From positions 2,728,001-2,792,000 of the forward strand of contig NZ_CP171843.1 in assembly GCF_048020265.1 (NCBI RefSeq): a DNA stretch of 64,000 nt. The letters are read 5' to 3'. The stretch is from Limnohabitans_A sp048020265. Lineage in GTDB: Bacteria > Pseudomonadota > Gammaproteobacteria > Burkholderiales > Burkholderiaceae_C. Under the pieces are notes generated by a model that had not been told where the DNA came from, ran no database searches, and saw nothing but the letters and a program-made list of their open reading frames with translations. The translations under genes were made by a program, and so were the position numbers. Positions 26,185 to 35,185 of this stretch are shown piece by piece; position 1 is the stretch's first letter, and each line of letters begins with the position of its first letter.

Positions 26185-26245
26185 GCAACGAAGACTTGTG
26201 CACACCATCGTGCAGCCCACACCACAACCCCATCCAGGAGCCCCC

Positions 26246-27757
26246 ATGAGCATCACGAACATCGGTCATTACATCAACGGTCAGGTCGCCGCAGGCGCTT
26301 CGGGCCGCAGCCAGCCTGTGACCAACCCCGCTACAGGTGCCGTGACTGGCAATGTGGCGCTGGCCAACAGCGTTGAAGTCGCCAAGGCCGTGGCCGCTGC
26401 GCAAGCGGCCTTCCCCGCTTGGGCCGACACTCCACCCCTGCGCCGCGCCCGCGTGATGTTCAAGTTCCTCGAACTGCTCAACCTGCATAAAGACGAACTG
26501 GCCCACATGATCACCGCCGAGCACGGCAAGGTGTTCACCGACGCGCAGGGCGAGGTCTCGCGCGGCATCGACATCGTGGAATTCGCCACCGGCATCCCTC
26601 AGCTGCTCAAGGGCGACTACACCGAGCAGGTCTCGACCGGTATCGACAACTGGACGATGCGCCAGCCCCTGGGCGTGGTCGCGGGCATCACGCCGTTCAA
26701 CTTCCCGGTCATGGTGCCCATGTGGATGTTCCCCGTCGCGATTGCGGCCGGCAACACCTTCATCTTGAAGCCCAGCCCGACCGACCCCACGCCTTCGCTG
26801 TTCATGGCCGAGTTGCTGAAAAAAGCCGGTCTGCCCGACGGCGTGTTCAACGTGGTGCAAGGCGACAAAGAAGCCGTGGACGCGCTGCTGGAACACCCCG
26901 ACGTGAAAGCCATCAGCTTCGTCGGCTCCACCCCGATCGCCAACTACATCTACGAGACCGGCGCCCACCATGGCAAGCGCGTGCAGGCCTTGGGCGGCGC
27001 GAAGAACCACCTGGTCGTCATGCCCGACGCCGACATCGACCAGACCGTGGACGCGCTGATCGGCGCAGGCTATGGCTCGGCCGGTGAGCGCTGCATGGCG
27101 ATCTCGGTGGCCGTGCTGGTGGGCGACGTGGCCGACAAAATCATCCCCAAGCTGATCGAGCGCACCAAGGCGCTGCAAGTGCTCAACGGTGAAAACCTGG
27201 CCGCCGAGATGGGCCCCATCGTGACCGACGCGGCGCGTCAGCGCATCAAGGGTTACATCGACGCGGGCGTGGCCGAAGGCGCGAAGCTCTTGGTCGACGG
27301 CCGCGAGTTTGACGGCGCCAAAGCCGGTGCCGGTTGCGAGCAAGGTTTCTGGCTGGGCGGCACGCTGTTCGACCACGTGACCACCGACATGAAGATCTAC
27401 AAAGAAGAAATCTTTGGCCCGGTCTTGAGCTGCGTGCGCGTGCCCGACTTCGCCACCGCGGTGCAGATCATCAACGACCACGAGTTCGGTAACGGCGTGA
27501 GCTGCTTCACCCGCGATGGCAACGTGGCCCGTGAGTTTTCGCGCCGCATCCAGGTGGGTATGGTCGGCATCAACGTGCCAATCCCCGTGCCCATGGCTTG
27601 GCACGGCTTTGGCGGCTGGAAGCGTTCGCTGTTTGGCGACATGCACGCCTATGGCGAAGAGGGTGTGCGCTTTTACACCAAGCAAAAGTCGATCATGCAA
27701 CGCTGGCCTGAAAGCATCGGCAAGGGGGCTGAGTTTGTGATGCCGACGGCGAAGTAA
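26246..27757 (+). CDS. mmsA: methylmalonate-semialdehyde dehydrogenase (CoA-acylating)
   Basis: A 503-residue aldehyde dehydrogenase that turns (methyl)malonate semialdehyde into propionyl-CoA or acetyl-CoA in valine, inositol or beta-alanine breakdown. It starts IGHYINGQVAAGASG; the NAD site has FVGSTPIANYIYETG, and the catalytic Cys (residue 283) is in GSAGERCMAISVAV. The family marks GITPFNFPVMVPMWMFP and WKRSLFGDMHAYGEEGVRF are both present. Start at 26246 has AGGAG upstream. Regulated by the divergent LysR gene. Confidence 0.96.
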   Translation: MSITNIGHYINGQVAAGASGRSQPVTNPATGAVTGNVALANSVEVAKAVAAAQAAFPAWADTPPLRRARVMFKFLELLNLHKDELAHMITAEHGKVFTDAQGEVSRGIDIVEFATGIPQLLKGDYTEQVSTGIDNWTMRQPLGVVAGITPFNFPVMVPMWMFPVAIAAGNTFILKPSPTDPTPSLFMAELLKKAGLPDGVFNVVQGDKEAVDALLEHPDVKAISFVGSTPIANYIYETGAHHGKRVQALGGAKNHLVVMPDADIDQTVDALIGAGYGSAGERCMAISVAVLVGDVADKIIPKLIERTKALQVLNGENLAAEMGPIVTDAARQRIKGYIDAGVAEGAKLLVDGREFDGAKAGAGCEQGFWLGGTLFDHVTTDMKIYKEEIFGPVLSCVRVPDFATAVQIINDHEFGNGVSCFTRDGNVAREFSRRIQVGMVGINVPIPVPMAWHGFGGWKRSLFGDMHAYGEEGVRFYTKQKSIMQRWPESIGKGAEFVMPTAK

Positions 27758-27855
27758 AAAAAGGTTGATGGATTGGGTAGAATGTGTGTGATTTTTAAAA
27801 ATTAATACTTAATTTTTATTAAATCAATCTCATAAAAACTTCATGACTACTCAAT

Positions 27856-28212
27856 ATGACAAAACTTCTTATCGCTGCAGCCACTTTGGCAATTCTGAGC
27901 GGTTGCTCATCCATCATCAACGACAAAAATCAGCAAGTGAATGTCAGCACCTCGAATGGCGCTACAGTCAAAGGTACCATTGATGGCGTACCGTTTTCTG
28001 CACCTGGTGTGGTCGCTTTGCCCCGTGAAAACAAGAGCAAAGTATTCATAACAGAAGGTACAAACTGCGCAAAAGAAACTGTGGCGGAAAAGACAGTTGA
28101 TCCTATTTTCTTCGTCAACCTGCTCAGCGGCGGCCCCATTGGTTCGTCAATTGACTATGGCACTGAAAAAATGTGGAAATACGCTGATACCGTCACCATT
28201 TCTTGCAAGTGA
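27856..28212 (+). CDS. small exported lipoprotein, function unknown
   Basis: A 118-residue protein with a lipoprotein signal MTKLLIAAATLAILSGC (lipobox LSGC). The mature part is SSIINDKNQQVNVSTSNG..., with a short beta-rich domain and two further Cys. I do not recognise a function. It is followed by a DUF4105 gene whose GTG overlaps its stop by four bases. The segment is AT-richer than its neighbours, which suggests recent arrival. A terminator hairpin lies 21 bases after its stop. Confidence 0.75.
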   Translation: MTKLLIAAATLAILSGCSSIINDKNQQVNVSTSNGATVKGTIDGVPFSAPGVVALPRENKSKVFITEGTNCAKETVAEKTVDPIFFVNLLSGGPIGSSIDYGTEKMWKYADTVTISCK

Positions 28213-30035
28213 CCACGTTCAGCAAACCTCTCAAAAGCGGCTTCACGGCCGCTTTTTTCATACTTTACGTATTGATATCCCTATCAATCAACGCTCAGGT
28301 GCTTGACGAGCGGATCGATTGGTCACAAGTCCACAAAAAAATTAATGCTCAAAAATTACCAGACAACCGTGTGTGGCATGCGCTGTTACATCTAGACCAA
28401 GGTCAGCCACAGATCAAAACATCAGGTTTTCTTCTGGCACAGAGCAATTTCAGCACTCACCAAGAGCTACTTTCTACACTGACTTATTTGTATGGCGGAA
28501 ATCAGCAGGCGGTATGTCGATTTCCGGCTAGGTATCTTTGGCTCCAAGAACAACTACAACTGCCCGAATTGCCGGTTTCCGGATGTAATGAAATCAACGA
28601 ATTCATCGAAAAAGCCCCCTTCGATGAATTAACTCTCGTGTTTGCGACCGAAAGCGTCACACAACCGGCCAGCATGATGGGGCATACGTTCCTCAAAATA
28701 TCGGGTCTAAACACTGAAGGGGTGATGCTTGAACACGCCGTTTCTTATTACACCGATGCAAACAGCATCAATCTTCCTAAACTGCTTTGGGAAAGCATTG
28801 TCGTTGGGAAAAAAGGAATCTTTTCGCTCACACCGTACGAACGAGAGTCAGAGAAATACATAGACAAAGAACACCGCAACTTGTGGGAATACAAACTGCG
28901 CACTACCGCTACTCAACGCTCGCTCATTCGAAACCACTTTTTTGAATTGAAAAAAACAGAACTGACTTACTTTTTACACAGCTACAACTGCGCCACTGTT
29001 CTACAAAATATCTTGGGCTTGACGGGGGTGCTGCAACAAGCTGGCGCTGGTTGGAGCACTCCTAAAGATGTGATTCGACAGGCCTACCAATCCGATCTTA
29101 TCGAATCAATCAATACGTTTGTGGCCGATCGATGGACTTATGCTTATCTGAAGCGTGAACAAGGCGCACGTCACAAGCGCTCAAGTGACCTCTTATTAAC
29201 AACCACAAGCGAACAAGCGTTCGAGATCAACTCCAGCCGACAACAACACTTTTTGACAGCACTGAACAATGTTTTGTTGGAAAGACAAGACATCTCAACT
29301 GAGCTATGGAAAAAGAACCAGCATCAACTGGCTCGACAAGCAGCAGTCATTCCAGCCGAACCACTACAAATGGACAACCTATTGAATCCTGCTGTATCGC
29401 AAGGTGACAGCAGCTTGGGGCTGTCGTTTGTGTCCCACGCCCAAGGGACAAGTCGCTTGATTGATTTTTTACCCGCTTCACACAGACTGACTGACAAGCA
29501 CCACCATCAACTAGCTGAAACAGAGGTTCATCTGTTCTCAGGCGCTGTTGAAATAACACCAAAGAACACGCTTGCGCTAAATCAATTTAATATCCTGTCC
29601 ATCAAATCGCTGAACCCTTGGAACAGGGTACTAAAGCCTATCTCGAGCCAAGTCACCATCGGTTACGGTGCATTAACTAGACACCCAGACGACCCCAAAT
29701 CGCTACATGCCCATGGTGCAGCGGGGATCACGCAACGCCTGACTCCACAACTGGATGTGTCTGTCTTGCTCGGCGCCGGGGTACAAACCAAACCAAAGGC
29801 GTTTTTATGGTTCATCAGCAGTGAGTTCTTGACGATTTACAGAGCTACACCTAACACCAAAACCTTGCTCAGCTTTCGGCATCGGCACACCACCCATGAG
29901 CAAATTCGCAATATCCACATAAAGCAAATGCTCTTTGTAAATGCGGAAATCTCAGTCTGGGCTGATATGGATGTGACGCAAAAGTCAAATATCCAAAGGC
30001 ACACTATGGGGTTAGGCATCCAAAAAAACTTTTGA
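28209..30035 (+). CDS. DUF4105 (Lnb-like) exported protein with C-terminal beta-barrel-like part
   Basis: A 608-residue protein with a hydrophobic signal region, then DUF4105: segments LTLVFATESVTQPASMMGHTFLKI and SYNCATVLQNILGLTG contain the conserved His and Cys of the family. DUF4105 includes Lnb of Gram-positives, a lipoprotein N-acyl-transfer enzyme; proteobacterial members are uncharacterised. The last 200 residues have alternating hydrophobic strands and end in Phe (GLGIQKNF), like outer-membrane barrels. GTG 28209 overlaps the lipoprotein stop. Low GC compared with its neighbours. Confidence 0.8.
   Translation: MTTFSKPLKSGFTAAFFILYVLISLSINAQVLDERIDWSQVHKKINAQKLPDNRVWHALLHLDQGQPQIKTSGFLLAQSNFSTHQELLSTLTYLYGGNQQAVCRFPARYLWLQEQLQLPELPVSGCNEINEFIEKAPFDELTLVFATESVTQPASMMGHTFLKISGLNTEGVMLEHAVSYYTDANSINLPKLLWESIVVGKKGIFSLTPYERESEKYIDKEHRNLWEYKLRTTATQRSLIRNHFFELKKTELTYFLHSYNCATVLQNILGLTGVLQQAGAGWSTPKDVIRQAYQSDLIESINTFVADRWTYAYLKREQGARHKRSSDLLLTTTSEQAFEINSSRQQHFLTALNNVLLERQDISTELWKKNQHQLARQAAVIPAEPLQMDNLLNPAVSQGDSSLGLSFVSHAQGTSRLIDFLPASHRLTDKHHHQLAETEVHLFSGAVEITPKNTLALNQFNILSIKSLNPWNRVLKPISSQVTIGYGALTRHPDDPKSLHAHGAAGITQRLTPQLDVSVLLGAGVQTKPKAFLWFISSEFLTIYRATPNTKTLLSFRHRHTTHEQIRNIHIKQMLFVNAEISVWADMDVTQKSNIQRHTMGLGIQKNF
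28233..28258 (+). terminator. intrinsic terminator inside the start of the DUF4105 gene
   Basis: AAAAGCGGC and GCCGCTTTT pair around loop TTCACG and are followed by T-run to 28258. It follows the lipoprotein stop by 20 bases, but is also coding sequence for the signal region (KSGFTAAFF) of the next gene. Confidence 0.8.
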
Positions 30036-30038
30036 CCC

Positions 30039-31763
30039 ATGAACGACAACACCTTCGACTACATCATCGTCGGCGGCGGCACGGCAGGCTGCCTGCTGGC
30101 CAACCGCTTGAGCGCCGACGCCAGCAAGCGCGTGCTGCTGATCGAGGCGGGCAAGAAAGACGATTACCACTGGATTCACATCCCGGTCGGCTACCTGTAT
30201 TGCATCGGCAACCCCCGCACTGACTGGCTGTACCAGACCGAGCCAGCTCAGGGTCTGAATGGTCGTAGCCTGCGTTACCCGCGCGGCAAGGTGCTGGGCG
30301 GGTGCTCCAGCATCAACGGCATGATTTACATGCGTGGCCAGTCGCGTGACTACGATCAGTGGGCGCAGATCACCGGCAATGACGAGTGGCGCTGGGACCA
30401 GACCCTGCCCTACTTCAAGCTGCACGAAGACCATTACAACGGGGTCAATGAATTTCACGGGGCCAAAGGGGCCAAGTCGGAGTTGCTGGCCCCCGCCGAC
30501 TTGCCCAAGGGCAGCTACCTGCACACCCTGCGCGGACGCAACACGGGTGGCGAATGGCGCATTGAAAAGCAGCGCTTGCGCTGGGATGTGCTGGACGCGT
30601 TTGCGCAAGCGGCCCAGCAAGCGGGTATTCCCGCCACAGACGACTTCAACCGGGGCAACAACGAGGGCGTGAGCTACTTCGAGGTGAACCAGAAGTCCGG
30701 CTGGCGCTGGAACACGGCCAAGGCTTTTCTGCGCCCCACCTGCTATGCACGCTCCAACTTCGAATTGTGGAACAAGGCGCAAGTGGCCAAGCTCATTCTG
30801 GAAACCCAGCCCAACGGCAGCCAGCGTTGCACCGGGGTGCAGGTGTGGTCAGGCGTGGAGATGGTCGAGGTCAAAGCCACCCGCGAGGTGATCCTGAGCG
30901 CGGGCAGCATCGGCTCGGCGCAAATCCTGCAGCTGTCGGGCATAGGCCCCGGCGCTTTGCTCCAGGACAAAGGCGTCGAGGTCAAGCACGAGCTGCCCGG
31001 TGTGGGCGCCAACCTGCAAGACCATTTGCAGATCCGCTCGGTGTACAAGGTCGAGAACGCCAAAACCCTCAACACCTTGGCCAACAGCCTGGTGGGCAAG
31101 GCCATGATTGGGCTGGAATATGCCTTCAAGCGCACAGGGCCCATGAGCATGGCACCCAGCCAGCTGGGCGCGTTCACCAAAAGCGACCCGTCGCAGCCGC
31201 ACGCCAACATCCAGTACCACGTGCAGCCGCTGAGTCTGGACGCGTTTGGCGAGCCCCTGCACAGCTTCCCGGCCATCACCGCCAGCGTGTGCAACCTCAA
31301 CCCGACCAGCCGTGGCACGGTGCAGATCAAGACCAAGCAATTTGACGACGCACCCGCCATCGCCCCCAATTACCTGGCCACCGAGGAGGACCGCAAGGTG
31401 GCCGCTGACAGCCTGCGGGTGACGCGGCGCATCATGGCCCAGCCCGCCATGGCACCTTTCGCACCCGAAGAATTCAAACCCGGCGTGCAATACCAAACCG
31501 ACGAAGAACTGGCCAAGCTGGCCGGGGACATCGCCAGCACCATCTTCCACCCGGTGGGCACCACCCGGATGGGCCGCGAAGACGACCCGATGGCGGTGGT
31601 CAACCCACGCCTGCAAGTGCGCGGCGTGGCGGGTCTGCGCGTGGTCGATGCGGGCGTGATGCCCACCATCACCAGCGGCAACACCAACAGCCCAACGCTC
31701 ATGATTGCCGAGAAAGCAGCGCAATGGATCGCCGAAGACGCCGCCCGCCAGGCCATTGCCTGA
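30039..31763 (+). CDS. GMC family oxidoreductase (choline-dehydrogenase-like)
   Basis: A 574-residue FAD-dependent alcohol dehydrogenase. The dinucleotide motif is DYIIVGGGTAGCLLANRLS, followed by YPRGKVLGGCSSINGMIYMRG (GMC signature 1) and GSIGSAQILQLSGIGPG (signature 2). Catalytic His lies in STIFHPVGTTRMG, and the second His/Asn position is within NTNSPTLMIAEKAA. The substrate is an alcohol of unknown type. It starts three bases after the DUF4105 stop, but base composition returns to the local high-GC style. Confidence 0.93.
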   Translation: MNDNTFDYIIVGGGTAGCLLANRLSADASKRVLLIEAGKKDDYHWIHIPVGYLYCIGNPRTDWLYQTEPAQGLNGRSLRYPRGKVLGGCSSINGMIYMRGQSRDYDQWAQITGNDEWRWDQTLPYFKLHEDHYNGVNEFHGAKGAKSELLAPADLPKGSYLHTLRGRNTGGEWRIEKQRLRWDVLDAFAQAAQQAGIPATDDFNRGNNEGVSYFEVNQKSGWRWNTAKAFLRPTCYARSNFELWNKAQVAKLILETQPNGSQRCTGVQVWSGVEMVEVKATREVILSAGSIGSAQILQLSGIGPGALLQDKGVEVKHELPGVGANLQDHLQIRSVYKVENAKTLNTLANSLVGKAMIGLEYAFKRTGPMSMAPSQLGAFTKSDPSQPHANIQYHVQPLSLDAFGEPLHSFPAITASVCNLNPTSRGTVQIKTKQFDDAPAIAPNYLATEEDRKVAADSLRVTRRIMAQPAMAPFAPEEFKPGVQYQTDEELAKLAGDIASTIFHPVGTTRMGREDDPMAVVNPRLQVRGVAGLRVVDAGVMPTITSGNTNSPTLMIAEKAAQWIAEDAARQAIA

Positions 31764-31818
31764 ACCTGAAAAGCATCCCAAACGACTCTTTTTCGTCAGT
31801 TCAAGGTCAGTTCTGGGC

Positions 31819-31847
31819 AGGGATTTCCCCAAAATGGGGAAATCCCT
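31819..31847. repeat. perfect 13-base palindrome, intergenic
   Basis: AGGGATTTCCCCA and its exact complement around an AAA loop, 55 bases after the GMC stop. No T-run follows, so it is not a standard terminator; it may be an extragenic palindrome or a protein-binding site. Confidence 0.65.
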
Positions 31848-31982
31848 GAGTTCAGTGGCGCTCTGGGTCACTTACATTTCACTCACTCGATGCAAAGCAG
31901 TACTTGCATCCCGAGGGCCGAGGAGACAAACAAGCCCAAGAACTCGAACATGAACCAACATCCCAACGAGGTGTACTTTCCA

Positions 31983-32008
31983 AGCGTCGCGCAAGCGGCG
32001 CTTTTTTT
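31983..32008 (+). terminator. intrinsic terminator in the 31.8-32.1 kb gap
   Basis: AAGCGTCGC pairs with GCGGCGCTT (one U-G) around GCAA and is followed by eight T. It lies 220 bases after the GMC gene, in a 352-base gap (31764-32115) that otherwise holds only the palindrome at 31819 and no convincing gene. Confidence 0.8.
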
Positions 32009-32115
32009 TGCCTGTTCATTGGACTGCTCATCTTCCCCTTTGTGGGAGGCCCACAACAAAACACCCCACCTAGCCTGACCATGCCCACTGGCAACGCAAT
32101 GCCACAATCAAGGCC

Positions 32116-32877
32116 ATGGAATTACTGATTGTTTCGCTGGCCTCTTTGCTGGCTGGCCTGGTCGACGCCATTGTGGGCGGCGGCGGGCTGATCTTGCTGC
32201 CTGCCCTGTTTGCCACCTTCCCCGGGGCGGCGCCCGCCACCTTGTTTGGCACCAACAAAAGCGCCTCCATTTGGGGCACTGCCTTTGCCACCGTGCAATA
32301 CAGCCGCAAGGTGGTCATGCCCTGGCGCTCCCTGCTGCCTGCTGCGGGTGCGGGTTTGCTGGGCTCTTTGGCCGGGGCCTGGGTGGTCACCCAGGTGGAC
32401 CCGAGCCTGTTTCGCAAAATATTGCCCGTGCTGCTGGCAGCACTTTTGCTGTACACCCTGGTCAAGAAAGACCTGGGCTGCAGCCATGCACCACGCTTTG
32501 CCGGGGCACAAGAGGCCTGGATCGCAGCAGGCATTGGTCTGGTGATCGGGTTTTATGACGGTTTTTTTGGGCCGGGCACTGGCAGCTTTCTGGTGTTTGC
32601 CTATGTGCGGGTGCTGGGCTACGATTTTCTGAACGCCTCGGCTGCAGCCAAGATGATCAACGTGGCGACCAATTTGTCGGCACTCACACTGTTCACCCTC
32701 AAAGGCCATGTGTGGTGGCATCTGGCACTGGCCATGGGTGCAGCCAACATTGTGGGCAGCCTCATTGGCACCCGGCTGGCCCTCAAGCACGGCGCGGGCT
32801 TTGTGCGCCATGTGTTCATTTTTGTGGTGCTGGCCCTGATCTGCAAAACCGCCTACGACACCTGGCTCAAAGCCTGA
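32116..32877 (+). CDS. TauE/SafE (TSUP) family sulfite/organosulfur exporter-like permease
   Basis: A 253-residue protein with about eight membrane segments of the TSUP family. It has the two related halves typical of the family: LLAGLVDAIVGGGGLILLPAL with PATLFGTNKSAS, and GIGLVIGFYDGFFGPGTGSF. Family members move anions such as sulfite, sulfoacetate or taurine. No ribosome-binding site of note; ATG at 32116 is the first in frame. Confidence 0.9.
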   Translation: MELLIVSLASLLAGLVDAIVGGGGLILLPALFATFPGAAPATLFGTNKSASIWGTAFATVQYSRKVVMPWRSLLPAAGAGLLGSLAGAWVVTQVDPSLFRKILPVLLAALLLYTLVKKDLGCSHAPRFAGAQEAWIAAGIGLVIGFYDGFFGPGTGSFLVFAYVRVLGYDFLNASAAAKMINVATNLSALTLFTLKGHVWWHLALAMGAANIVGSLIGTRLALKHGAGFVRHVFIFVVLALICKTAYDTWLKA

Positions 32878-32887
32878 GTCGACGGCG

Positions 32888-33811
32888 TCAGCGCAAACGC
32901 CACTTGATCTGTCCGGCGTACTGCGCCAGCGCCACACCCAGCAAGGTCACACCCGCCCCGGCGATCTTGATCCAGGTGTAGTGCTCACCCGACAACGCCC
33001 AGGCAAACAGGCCCGCCATCGGGGGCATCAGGTACATCAGAGGGGCCGTGCGCGCCACGCCGCGCACATTGTTGATCCAGCCCCAAGCCAGCCAACCGGC
33101 AAAGGCCGACACCATGATCGACCAGAGCAGGCCCACCCAAGCCCAAAAATCCAGCACGGACCAAGGTGCATCCACGCCTGCCGGAACCGACAGCAGCATC
33201 ACCGGCAGACCGCCGAGCAAGGTGGCGTAACCCATGGTCAGCACCGGGCCATGGCGTTGCATCACGGGCTTGACCGCCACGGTGTAATAAGAAAAGAGCC
33301 CCGCAGCCACCAGCAGCACCAGATCACCCCCCCCAGCGCGCCAGTTGCCACCCAACAGTTTGTCGGACAGGAACATCAAGACCCCGCCAAACGCCAAGGA
33401 CACCCCGGCCATCTGGGGCAGGCTCAAGCGCTCCAGGCCCTGCATGCGCAAGATCAGCAGGGTGAAAATCGGTCCACAGGCCAGTATGACCGAGCTGGAA
33501 AACGCCGTAGACCAGTGGATGCCATAGGTCACCAGACCCACATGCAGGGAGTGTCCAATGAAGCCCAGCCAGGCCATGTGTTGCCAGTCCTTGCGGGGCA
33601 AAGGTGGCAACCAGACCCCAAAACGCCAGCGCATCAGGACCAGGGCACACAGGGGCATGATCAGGTAACGCGCCCAGAGGAAACCACCCGGGGAAATCAG
33701 CCCAAACAGGTATTTCTGGAGTGTGAAATTGCCACCCCAAATGACGATCAGCACCAAGGCCACGAGCAAGGCGCGTTGGTCATGTCGATGGACAGGGGTG
33801 CGGTGGGGCAT
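32888..33811 (-). CDS. EamA/DMT family transporter
   Basis: A 307-residue protein with ten membrane segments and two EamA repeats. It has VLIVIWGGNFTLQKYLFGLISP at the start of repeat 1 and the repeat 2 end PLMYLMPPMAGLFAWALSGE. The family exports metabolites such as amino acids or nucleobases. Start taken at 33811 (MPHRTPVHRHDQR); longer forms add an implausible polar stretch. Confidence 0.85.
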   Translation of the reverse strand: MPHRTPVHRHDQRALLVALVLIVIWGGNFTLQKYLFGLISPGGFLWARYLIMPLCALVLMRWRFGVWLPPLPRKDWQHMAWLGFIGHSLHVGLVTYGIHWSTAFSSSVILACGPIFTLLILRMQGLERLSLPQMAGVSLAFGGVLMFLSDKLLGGNWRAGGGDLVLLVAAGLFSYYTVAVKPVMQRHGPVLTMGYATLLGGLPVMLLSVPAGVDAPWSVLDFWAWVGLLWSIMVSAFAGWLAWGWINNVRGVARTAPLMYLMPPMAGLFAWALSGEHYTWIKIAGAGVTLLGVALAQYAGQIKWRLR

Positions 33812-33895
33812 GCGGCGATTGTGGGCCCAACGTTCAGCCAGGCTTGTCACGCTGGCAGCAAGCTGCCGCCCCACCTCTGGCAGACCGCCAAGCTG

Positions 33896-34993
33896 TCAAT
33901 CCTCCAGCACCACCGGCACGCGCGGCGCCAAGGCGCACATCAACTCGTAACCCACCGTGCCGGCCGCTTGGGCCACCTCGTCGATGCCGAGCACCGCGCC
34001 CTGGGCCGACTGCCCCCACAACGTGACGGTACTGCCCACCCCCGCTTGGGGGAAACTGCTCAGGTCCACCGTGAGCATGTCCATGCTGACCCTGCCTACG
34101 GTGCGGCCGCGTGCGCCATCCACCAGCACCGGCGTGCCTGTGGGACAAATGCGCGGGTAACCATCGGCATAACCGCAGGCCACCACGCCGATGCGCATGG
34201 GGCCATCGGCCACAAAACTGGAGCCGTAGCCCACGCTGTCGCCCGCCTGCAAATCCTGCACGGCGATGATGCGGGCGTTCAGGCTCATGGCGGGCCGCAA
34301 ACCCCAATGCGCGGCGCTGTGCTCGGGAAAGTCCGGCGAGCTGCCATACACCGCGATACCGGGGCGAATCCAGTCGGCCTTGACAGCGGCATCTTGCGCA
34401 TGGCGCAAGGTGGCAGCGCTATTGCTCACACTGCGCTCGCCGGGCAGGTCGCGGGTGGCCTCTTCAAAGCGGGCCATTTGCTCGGCGATGCCCTTGGGGC
34501 CATCGGCATCGCTGAAATGGGTCATGAGCGAGATTTCGTCCACCTGCGGCAGGGCGTTCAGCCGCGTCCAGGCCGAGCGAAAGCGCTGTGGGCTGAAACC
34601 CAAGCGGTTCATGCCCGAGTTCATCTTGAGGAAGACGCGGTGCGGCTCGTGGGTCTTGTGCAGCGCCAGCATGTCGATCTGCTCGTCGCAATGCACCGTG
34701 TGCCACAGGTGCAAGCGAGAGCACAGCTCCAGGTCTCGCGCCTCGAAAGCACCTTCGAGCAGCAAAATCGGGCCGCGCCAGCCCAAAGCCCGTACCCGCT
34801 CGGCCTCGGCCAGGTCCAAAAGCGCAAAACCATCGGCCCCGCGCAGACCTTCAAACACCCGCTCAATGCCGTGCCCGTAGGCATTGGCCTTGACCACGGC
34901 CCAGGCCTGGGCATCGGGCGCGGCCTGCCGGGCCACGCCCAGGTTGTGGCGCAACGCAGCGGTGTGGATGGTGGCTTGTATTGGGCGGGGCAT
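33896..34993 (-). CDS. alr: alanine racemase
   Basis: A 365-residue PLP enzyme that interconverts L- and D-alanine for peptidoglycan. The PLP Lys is in AVVKANAYGHGIERV, the catalytic Tyr in DSVGYGSSFVADGPMRIG, and the substrate-site Arg in IRPGIAVYG. It has the beta-domain GRVSMDMLTVDL. ATG at 34993 gives the expected N-terminus MPRPIQATIHTAALRHNL. Near a DMT transporter but in a separate transcription unit. Confidence 0.94.
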   Translation of the reverse strand: MPRPIQATIHTAALRHNLGVARQAAPDAQAWAVVKANAYGHGIERVFEGLRGADGFALLDLAEAERVRALGWRGPILLLEGAFEARDLELCSRLHLWHTVHCDEQIDMLALHKTHEPHRVFLKMNSGMNRLGFSPQRFRSAWTRLNALPQVDEISLMTHFSDADGPKGIAEQMARFEEATRDLPGERSVSNSAATLRHAQDAAVKADWIRPGIAVYGSSPDFPEHSAAHWGLRPAMSLNARIIAVQDLQAGDSVGYGSSFVADGPMRIGVVACGYADGYPRICPTGTPVLVDGARGRTVGRVSMDMLTVDLSSFPQAGVGSTVTLWGQSAQGAVLGIDEVAQAAGTVGYELMCALAPRVPVVLED

Positions 34994-35185
34994 CGGGTCT
35001 GAGAGCGAAAAGTGCTGCTCAAGTATGCCAGCTCCATTGGCCACCAAAGCGGCTCGAAACCATCGGGTAAACACACCCTTTCCCCGCGCGGGAAGGGCCT
35101 TACAAATGATTTACACTGGCCCGCTGCCTGTTAACCCCGCGCATTCCGCCTGAGCTGTTCAGGCGCTGGCTGAACCTTGTAATCC

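Noticed and set aside
26099..27700. 533-codon frame antisense to mmsA
   Set aside because: It is a GC-bias shadow; mmsA has complete catalytic motifs and a good start.
31890..32128. Short overlapping frames in the 31.8-32.1 kb gap
   Set aside because: They run through the terminator hairpin, have no ribosome-binding site or domains, and look like chance frames.
32981..35002. 673-codon frame opposite the DMT transporter and alanine racemase genes
   Set aside because: His/Gln/Gly-rich composition without domains; both real genes on the other strand are complete.
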